A stretch of DNA of 7,401 nucleotides from Chloroflexota bacterium. GTDB taxonomy: Bacteria; Chloroflexota; Dehalococcoidia; SM23-28-2; RBG-16-64-32. Under the pieces are notes generated by a model. The model saw only the letters and a list, made by a program, of their open reading frames with translations. It was not told the origin of the DNA and searched no databases. Shown piece by piece: positions 1-4,157 of this stretch; the stretch's first letter is position 1, and the number at the start of each line of letters is the position of its first letter. Where the stretch lies: positions 1 through 7,401 of the forward strand of contig JADFTG010000053.1 in assembly GCA_022560365.1 (NCBI GenBank). Reading direction: 5' to 3'. The position numbers and the translations under genes are program-made.

Positions 1-611
1 GCGCGCAGGAGCGTAGTGATGGGGATCTTGCGCTTGCGGTCGACCTTGACGGAGATGACGTCCTTGTTGGAGGTCTCGAACTCCAGCCAGGCGCCGCGGT
101 TCGGGATCAGCTTGGCGTAGCAGAGGGAGCGCCCGCTGGTGGCGTCGCGCTCCAGAGTCAGGTAGACGCCGGGCGAGCGCACGAGCTGCGAAACGACGAC
201 GCGCTCGGCGCCGTTGATGATGAAGGTGCCCTTCTCCGCCATCAGCGGGAAGTCACCCATGAAGATCTCCTGCTCCTTGATCTCGCCCGTCTCTTTGACG
301 ACGAGTTCCACGTTCACGCGCAGAGGGGCCGAGTATGTGACGTCGCGCTCCCGGCATTCGTCCTGCGTGTACTTCGGCTCGCCGAAGCTGTAGTCGGTGA
401 AGCGCAGCTCCAGGCGGTTGCCTGTGAAGTCAAGGATCGGCGAGATCTCATCGAAGAGCTCGCGCAGGGCCTCCGTCTTGAAGGTCTCGTAGGAGTCGAG
501 CTGGATCTCGACGAGGTTTGGTAGCGGGTGAACGTCAGGTATGCGTGAGTAAAACTTGGTCAGCTTAGGGACGCTGAACTTATCGGATACGACGTGGCGT
601 GCGGCAACCAT
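1..611 (-). CDS. rpoB: RNA polymerase subunit beta, N-terminal part (partial, runs off the left edge)
   Basis: This is the first 203 codons of the beta subunit of DNA-dependent RNA polymerase, which forms the core catalytic enzyme with beta' and alpha. The frame is read on the minus strand from ATG at 611 and is still open at position 1. Visible family landmarks are [11 protein letters not shown] (residues 31-41), the DISPI-like segment [15 protein letters not shown] (51-65), [14 protein letters not shown] (78-91), [21 protein letters not shown] (from about 95), the near-invariant [22 protein letters not shown] (from 117) and [11 protein letters not shown] (140-150). These place it in the protrusion and start of lobe of bacterial beta. 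The start is supported by a GGGAGGAG Shine-Dalgarno sequence about 9-10 nt upstream and by the protein aligning with the usual beta N-terminus. A strong promoter lies 115-150 nt upstream. The preceding gene on this strand is a transporter, not rplL. Identity is essentially certain. Confidence 0.98.
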   Translation of the reverse strand, partial: MVAARHVVSDKFSVPKLTKFYSRIPDVHPLPNLVEIQLDSYETFKTEALRELFDEISPILDFTGNRLELRFTDYSFGEPKYTQDECRERDVTYSAPLRVNVELVVKETGEIKEQEIFMGDFPLMAEKGTFIINGAERVVVSQLVRSPGVYLTLERDATSGRSLCYAKLIPNRGAWLEFETSNKDVISVKVDRKRKIPITTLLR

Positions 612-617
612 GCAGAA

Positions 618-632
618 CTCTCCTCCCGAGAG
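618..632 (-). promoter_or_regulatory. rpoB ribosome-binding site inside a small inverted repeat
   Basis: Reading the minus strand, CTCTC-GGGAG-GAGAG precedes the rpoB ATG. The purine run GGGAGGAGAG is a strong Shine-Dalgarno sequence, with its GGAGGA core 9 nt from the start codon, and it fixes the start. The flanking CTCTC can pair with GAGAG (5 bp, 5-nt loop), so the ribosome-binding site could be partly masked in the transcript. The stem is short, and regulation is only a possibility. Confidence 0.6.
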
Positions 633-732
633 GCTAGAAACGAAGGACTGAACAGGCAGCAGGGGCTAAGGTCAAAGGCAAATAGATACAGGGAATGGAA
701 TCAGGGGGGATTCGACAGCCATTCAGAAGTAC

Positions 733-761
733 ATTCTAGTGAGCGCCAAGTTAAAAGTCAA
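733..761 (-). promoter_or_regulatory. Promoter for rpoB (sigma-70 type)
   Basis: On the minus strand the -35 hexamer TTGACT (plus positions 756-761) and the -10 hexamer TAGAAT (733-738) are separated by exactly 17 bp. Each matches the consensus at five of six positions. An A6 run at 776-781 lies about 15-20 bp upstream of the -35, where a distal UP element would sit. The predicted transcription start is near 726, giving an rpoB leader of about 115 nt. The promoter lies in the 195-nt gap between the transporter stop codon and rpoB, so rpoB need not depend on transcription from ada. I saw no intrinsic terminator in this gap. Confidence 0.72.
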
Positions 762-806
762 CACAGCCTCAACTGTTTTTTCGCTACGAGCGCAGATACG
801 AAGCGC

Positions 807-1763
807 CTACTCGCCCACGGCGGCGGGCGCTACCGGCTCCTGCAGGCGCTGGCTGGAAGGCGCCTGGCCGCGCATCACCGTGGCCACGCCAGCGATGATC
901 AGCAGGAAGCCAGCGATCGTGTTCACGCCGATGCCTTCATCGAGGATCAACCAGCCCAGGAACAACGCCAGCACCGGCACAATGTACGTGACGAGCGACG
1001 CCCGCACGCTGCCGATGTTCTCGATCAGCCAGACGAAGGCCACGAAGCCGATGCCCGTGCCAAGCGCGCCAAGCGCGAGCAGTGAGCCCCACGCCTCAAG
1101 GCTGAGCGAGTAGTTCGGCGTTCCGGACACGACGACGAGCGCGACGCCGGCGATGAAGACGGAGATGACAAGCTGCAGCATCGTCAGGCTAACGGGGTCC
1201 TGCTCGCGGAGAAGGCTGCGCATGTAGACCGCACCCAGGCCATAGCAGAACGCCGCGCCGACCACCGCGAGTTGCCCAAGGACGGCCGAGTCCGTGACGT
1301 CGAGCGACTCGGTGCCGGTGAGCACCGCCACGCCGATGAATCCGAGCAGCAGGCCGCCCAGACGGGCCCGCGTGAAGTGCTCTTCGTCGAGAACGACGGC
1401 AGCGACGACGGCCGTGAAGATCGGCACCATCGCGTTGAGGACGGACGCCGTGCCGCTCTCGATGTGCTGCTCTCCCCATGAGATCAGCGCGAACGGCATG
1501 ATGTTCGCCAGCACCGCGAGGACGGAGACGCGCGCCACCAGGCTCGGCGTCACGATCATCTTGTGCCGGGTCACGAGCACGTAAGCGCCGACCGCCAGCG
1601 CGCCGAAGAACACTCGCCCGGCGACGACTTCCAGCGGCCCCGTCTCGTCGACGATGACCTTGATGAACAGAAACGAGCCACCCCAGATGGCGCCCAGCGC
1701 GAGCAACGTCGGAACAGCCCGCCCTGCGGCCCCGCTGGACGCGGGGGAACCGGGGTTGCTCAA
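807..1763 (-). CDS. EamA/DMT-family transporter, 10 predicted membrane helices
   Basis: This is a 318-residue integral membrane protein of the drug/metabolite transporter superfamily (EamA type), usually exporters of amino acids or other small metabolites. The substrate cannot be read from the sequence. Two homologous EamA halves are visible, each with five hydrophobic segments: roughly residues 18-38, 44-64, 76-96, 103-125 and 134-150, then 160-181, 193-213, 226-247, 254-274 and 280-298. The motif AIWGGSFLFIK (25-35) and the paired TASVLNAMVPIFTAVVAAVVL (from 105) and RASLVTYIVPVLALFLGWLIL (from 254), each followed by an acidic DE, are characteristic of the family. The start is TTG at 1763, because the first in-frame Met (69) would remove two helices. 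The TTG overlaps the ada stop codon (TTGA), implying translational coupling and co-transcription with ada. A role tied to alkylation stress is inference from position only. Confidence 0.9.
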   Translation of the reverse strand: MSNPGSPASSGAAGRAVPTLLALGAIWGGSFLFIKVIVDETGPLEVVAGRVFFGALAVGAYVLVTRHKMIVTPSLVARVSVLAVLANIMPFALISWGEQHIESGTASVLNAMVPIFTAVVAAVVLDEEHFTRARLGGLLLGFIGVAVLTGTESLDVTDSAVLGQLAVVGAAFCYGLGAVYMRSLLREQDPVSLTMLQLVISVFIAGVALVVVSGTPNYSLSLEAWGSLLALGALGTGIGFVAFVWLIENIGSVRASLVTYIVPVLALFLGWLILDEGIGVNTIAGFLLIIAGVATVMRGQAPSSQRLQEPVAPAAVGE

Positions 1764-2833
1764 TGGGGCGACCGCTCGTCGCCGGCCGGTTCTGGCCGGC
1801 TCTCCATCGCCAGCAGGGCCTCCTTGCGCTCCACGCCACCACCGTAGCCGCCGAGGCTCCCATCGTTGCGCACGACGCGGTGGCAGGGGATAACGATCCC
1901 TACAGGGTTCGTCGCGCAGGCGCGGGCGACGGCACGGACCGCCCTGGGTGACCCGATCTCGCGGGCGACCTGTGAGTAAGACTTCGTCTGGCCGCGGGCG
2001 ATGCCGCGGAGGGCACGCCAGACGCGCATCTGGAACGCCGTGGCCTGGATGTCCAGCGGCAGATCGAGCTTCATCGTTTCCCCATCCACGTAGCGGACGA
2101 TCTCACTGACCCAGCCGCTCAGGCCTTCGCCCTGGCGCTCCAGCGTCGCCCGCGGGAACTCCCGCTCGAGCTTGCGTTCGAGCTGTGCCCCATCGTCGCC
2201 GAGCTTGACGATGCAAACGCCGCGCTCCGTGGCGCCGACGAGCAGCTTGCCCAGCGCGCAGTCCGTGATCTCGTAGCGCACGGTGATTCCCGCGCCGCCC
2301 CGGCGGTAAGTCGCCGGCGTCATGCCCAGCACATCGTCGGACTTCTCGTACAGCCGGGAGCCGCTGGGATAGCCAGCGTCGTACAGCGCGCGTGTGACGG
2401 TTGCGCCCTTACGCAGGCCGTCCTTGAGGCGGCCGGATCGCGCCGACGCCAGGTACTGGCGCGGCGAGACGCCGAGCTCGCGGCGAAAGAGCCTGCGCAG
2501 GTACTCGCTACGGAGACCCAGCCGGTCGGCGACCGACGCCAGGGATGGTTCGGCGTCGGGATCGTCGTCGAGGTAAGCGCAGGCCTCGGCCAGATAGCCG
2601 GCGCGCGGGTCCGGCGACGGGTCGAGTGGGCGGCAGCGCTTGCAGGCGCGGAAGCCGGCCGCCTCTGCTTCGCCGGTCGTCCAGTAAAGGACGATGTTCT
2701 CCGGCTTCGGCGCCCTGGCGGGACAACCGGGCCGGCAGAAGATCCCCGTGCTGCGCACGGCGATAATAAACGCCGGACCGGCGGCGTCGTCTGCGGTCTG
2801 CGTGAGAGTCTTGACGTCGGTTGTGGTGGTCAT
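1760..2833 (-). CDS. ada: Bifunctional Ada: DNA-methylphosphotriester and O6-methylguanine methyltransferase, AraC-type regulator
   Basis: This 357-residue protein has the full three-part Ada layout; E. coli Ada is about 354. Residues 20-70 are the zinc/phosphotriester domain with RSTGIFCRPGCPAR and FRACKRC, giving Zn-ligand cysteines 33, 37, 64 and 67; Cys33 corresponds to the methyl acceptor Cys38 of E. coli. Residues about 76-180 form the AraC-type helix-turn-helix region (SLASVADRLGLRSEYLRRLF). Residues about 184-345 are the suicide methyltransferase, with TAFQMRVWRAL and the active-site IPCHRVVRNDGSLGGY, Cys317. Known Ada proteins repair DNA and, once methylated at the N-terminal cysteine, activate their own operon. 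I chose ATG 2833 because GGAGGT sits 7 nt upstream; an in-frame TTG at 2896 is possible but unlikely. One oddity is that the N-terminal stretch normally carrying a W-x-x-V-x-x-RD helix is replaced by a low-complexity Thr/Ala segment. The gene is divergent from prs and overlaps eamA downstream. Confidence 0.95.
   Translation of the reverse strand: MTTTTDVKTLTQTADDAAGPAFIIAVRSTGIFCRPGCPARAPKPENIVLYWTTGEAEAAGFRACKRCRPLDPSPDPRAGYLAEACAYLDDDPDAEPSLASVADRLGLRSEYLRRLFRRELGVSPRQYLASARSGRLKDGLRKGATVTRALYDAGYPSGSRLYEKSDDVLGMTPATYRRGGAGITVRYEITDCALGKLLVGATERGVCIVKLGDDGAQLERKLEREFPRATLERQGEGLSGWVSEIVRYVDGETMKLDLPLDIQATAFQMRVWRALRGIARGQTKSYSQVAREIGSPRAVRAVARACATNPVGIVIPCHRVVRNDGSLGGYGGGVERKEALLAMESRPEPAGDERSPH
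1781..1800 (-). repeat. Perfect GC-rich stem-loop at the 3' end of ada, before the eamA start
   Basis: The 7-bp inverted repeat GCCGGCC / GGCCGGC with a 6-nt loop lies in the last codons of ada, 17 nt upstream of the TTG start of eamA. In the shared transcript it would form a stable hairpin just ahead of a weak start codon that lacks a clear Shine-Dalgarno sequence. No T-run follows, so it is not an intrinsic terminator. It may simply reflect Pro/Ala/Gly codons in a GC-rich gene. Confidence 0.5.
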
Positions 2834-2840
2834 ATTGAAT

Positions 2841-2846
2841 ACCTCC
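2841..2846 (-). promoter_or_regulatory. Ribosome-binding site of ada
   Basis: On the minus strand GGAGGT precedes the ATG at 2833 with a 7-nt spacer, an ideal arrangement. It selects the internal ATG over the in-frame TTG at 2896 for the start of ada. Confidence 0.85.
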
Positions 2847-2918
2847 ACCCGCACGATAGCGGAGGCGGCGGAGGCCGGACTATCCGCTTTCGGCAACCGA
2901 ATGCAGGAGGCACGGCAA

Positions 2919-2933
2919 GTGTGGAAGCCACAC
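2919..2933. promoter_or_regulatory. Palindrome in the ada-prs divergent region, possible operator
   Basis: GTGTGGAAGCCACAC is a perfect 6-bp inverted repeat around AAG. It abuts the candidate ada -10 hexamer and covers the predicted ada transcription start. No T-run follows on either strand, so a terminator is unlikely. It could be an operator. Its centre also coincides with the alternative GTG start of prs. Function is inferred from position only. Confidence 0.35.
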
Positions 2934-2960
2934 AGTACATGCCTTTGTGGACTCGGTCAA
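2932..2960 (-). promoter_or_regulatory. Candidate promoter for ada-eamA
   Basis: On the minus strand TTGACC (2955-2960) and TACTGT (2932-2937) are 17 bp apart. The -35 is good and the -10 is poor (three of six matches), as might be expected for an activator-dependent promoter. It would start transcription near 2925 and give a leader of about 90 nt. The weak -10 leaves real doubt. Confidence 0.35.
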
Positions 2961-2978
2961 TCGGGAGGCGGCCGGCGG

Positions 2979-3007
2979 TTGCTAGTGCGTGGTCAGTATT
3001 GTATTTT
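2979..3007 (+). promoter_or_regulatory. Candidate promoter for prs
   Basis: TTGCTA (2979-2984) and TATTTT (3002-3007) are separated by 17 bp, each matching the consensus at four positions, in an AT-richer pocket of an otherwise GC-rich region. The predicted start near 3014 leaves only about 9 nt before GTG 3023, so the message would be almost leaderless. If this promoter is real, it rules out the upstream GTG at 2921 as the start for that transcript. Confidence 0.4.
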
Positions 3008-3022
3008 GAGGCCGGGTTCGCC

Positions 3023-3991
3023 GTGGCTGATTCAACCGTCTTCCAGGATCTCAAGGTCTTCTCCGGAAACGCACATCCGGCGCTGGCGCAGAGTATCTGC
3101 TCGTACCTGGAGACAGATGTCGGCGACGTTGACGTGTTCGAGTTCTCCAACGAGAACATTTTCGTGCGCTTCAATGAAAACGTCCGCGCCCGCGACGTGT
3201 TCATTCTGCAGCCAATGTGCTCGCCGGTGAACACGCGGCTCATGGAGCTGTTCATCATGATCGACGCGGCGCGGCGCGCCTCTGCCGGCCGCATCACGGC
3301 CGTTCTTCCCTACTACCCGTACGCACGCAGCGACAAGAAGGACCAGCCGCGCGTCCCGATCACCGCCCGCCTGATCGCCAACTTCCTTGAGACCGCTGGC
3401 TCCGACCGCCTCCTGACGATCGACCTGCACGCCGGTCAGATCCAGGGCTTCTTCAACATCCCCGTCGATGAGCTGACCGCGCTCTCGCTGCTCTCCAACT
3501 ACATCGCCGAGAAGAAGATCCAGAACCTGACGGTCGTCGCCACCGACGCCGGCGGCGCGAAGGGCGCCCGCCGCATGGCCGACCGCCTGAGCGCTCCGCT
3601 GGCGATCGTCGAGAAGCGCCGGCTGGGCAACAACGAGAAGGTCGAGGCGACGACGGTGATCGGTGACGTCAAGGACCGCGCCGTCCTCATCGTCGACGAC
3701 GAAGTTCTCACTGGTAACACGCTGGTCGCCGCGGCGAACGTCGTCGTCGAGCAGGGCGCGACGGCTGTCTACGTCGCCGCCACGCACCCGATCCTCTCCG
3801 GCGACGCCGTCACGCAGATCGAGAAGTCGCCGATCAACGAGATCGTCTTCACGGACACGATCCCCATCCCGCCGGAGAAGCACTTGCCGAACATGACCGT
3901 GCTCTCCGTGGCCCCGCTGCTCGGCGAAGCGATTCGTCGCATCCACACCGGCCAGTCCGTCGGCGCGCTGTTCAACGGCGCCAGCCACTGA
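3023..3991 (+). CDS. prs: Ribose-phosphate pyrophosphokinase (PRPP synthetase), variant active-site loops
   Basis: The enzyme transfers pyrophosphate from ATP to ribose 5-phosphate to make PRPP for purine, pyrimidine, histidine, tryptophan and NAD synthesis. From GTG 3023 it has 322 residues, close to the 315 of E. coli Prs. Recognisable motifs are LKVFSGNAHPALA (10-22), FSNENIFVRFNENVR (41-55), RRASAGRITAVLPYYPYARSD (84-104), PRVPITARLIA (109-119), DLHAGQIQGFF (134-144) with the catalytic-loop His136, VEKRR (196-200), the PRPP loop VDDEVLTGNTL (224-234) and ATHPILSG (253-260). Compared with E. coli, FSDGE is FSNEN, YARQDRR is YARSDKK, DLHAEQ is DLHAGQ, and DDMIDTGGT is DDEVLTGNT. I recall a similar variant in Chloroflexota, so it is probably a lineage-typical active enzyme. 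The start is uncertain: GAGG lies 11 nt before GTG 3023, but GTG 2921 has AGGAGG 10 nt upstream and would add 34 non-conserved residues. Confidence 0.94.
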   Translation: MADSTVFQDLKVFSGNAHPALAQSICSYLETDVGDVDVFEFSNENIFVRFNENVRARDVFILQPMCSPVNTRLMELFIMIDAARRASAGRITAVLPYYPYARSDKKDQPRVPITARLIANFLETAGSDRLLTIDLHAGQIQGFFNIPVDELTALSLLSNYIAEKKIQNLTVVATDAGGAKGARRMADRLSAPLAIVEKRRLGNNEKVEATTVIGDVKDRAVLIVDDEVLTGNTLVAAANVVVEQGATAVYVAATHPILSGDAVTQIEKSPINEIVFTDTIPIPPEKHLPNMTVLSVAPLLGEAIRRIHTGQSVGALFNGASH

Positions 3992-4016
3992 CGCCGCAGC
4001 CCGCCACCCAACGCCG

Positions 4017-4047
4017 GAGACAGGGGGCAAGAGACAAGAGACAGGGG
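4017..4047. repeat. Purine-rich direct repeat (three GAGACA units) between prs and secA
   Basis: GAGACAGGGG occurs at 4017-4026 and again at 4038-4047, with a third GAGACA at 4031-4036 between them. The run is almost all purine on the plus strand and starts 26 nt after the prs stop. It has no coding or terminator features. It may be a small interspersed or slippage-derived intergenic repeat. Confidence 0.6.
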
Positions 4048-4072
4048 CTCGATCACACGTCACCTACCCTGC

Positions 4073-4081
4073 TGGTATCAT
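4073..4081 (+). promoter_or_regulatory. Candidate extended -10 promoter for secA
   Basis: TGGTATCAT fits the extended -10 pattern TGnTATAAT with one mismatch (TATCAT). No convincing -35 is present at 16-18 bp, which extended -10 promoters tolerate. Transcription would start near 4088, giving a leader of about 70 nt that contains the whole downstream stem-loop. Confidence 0.4.
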
Positions 4082-4098
4082 TGGGCTGTACGTCCATC

Positions 4099-4133
4099 GC
4101 GCGGCGCTCATATCATCGGTTGAGCGCCAGCGC
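4099..4133 (+). promoter_or_regulatory. Strong stem-loop in the secA leader
   Basis: GGCGCTCA (4103-4110) pairs perfectly with TGAGCGCC (4121-4128) around a 10-nt loop. The stem extends by GCGC (4099-4102) with GCGC (4130-4133) if A4129 is bulged, giving about 12 bp. It ends 3 nt before the AAGGAG Shine-Dalgarno-like run (4137-4142). No T-run follows, so it is not a normal intrinsic terminator for prs. A role in controlling secA translation or mRNA stability is inference. Confidence 0.6.
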
Positions 4134-4157
4134 CGGAAGGAGCATAAAGACCCCCGA

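Noticed and set aside
774..806. Stem-like CGCT/AGCG repeats next to a T-run as an intrinsic terminator after eamA
   Set aside because: In the direction of eamA transcription the run is A, not T, and the stem is only 4 bp. On the other strand the T-run comes before the stem.
594..1113. Plus-strand open frames across the rpoB leader and the eamA 3' end
   Set aside because: They have low-complexity compositions without recognisable motifs and lie antisense to a clear transporter and the rpoB promoter region.
2834..2896. A 21-residue N-terminal extension of Ada from TTG 2896
   Set aside because: ATG 2833 has an ideal GGAGGT at 7 nt, and the extension adds no conserved Ada residues.
3961..4000. 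GGCG/CGCC complementarity around the prs stop codon as a terminator
   Set aside because: It is only 4-5 bp with no following T-run, and is expected by chance in GC-rich DNA.
3032..4063. A 343-codon open frame on the minus strand, antisense to prs
   Set aside because: It is Asp/Arg/Val-rich shadow coding of a GC-rich gene; the plus strand encodes clear PRPP synthetase.
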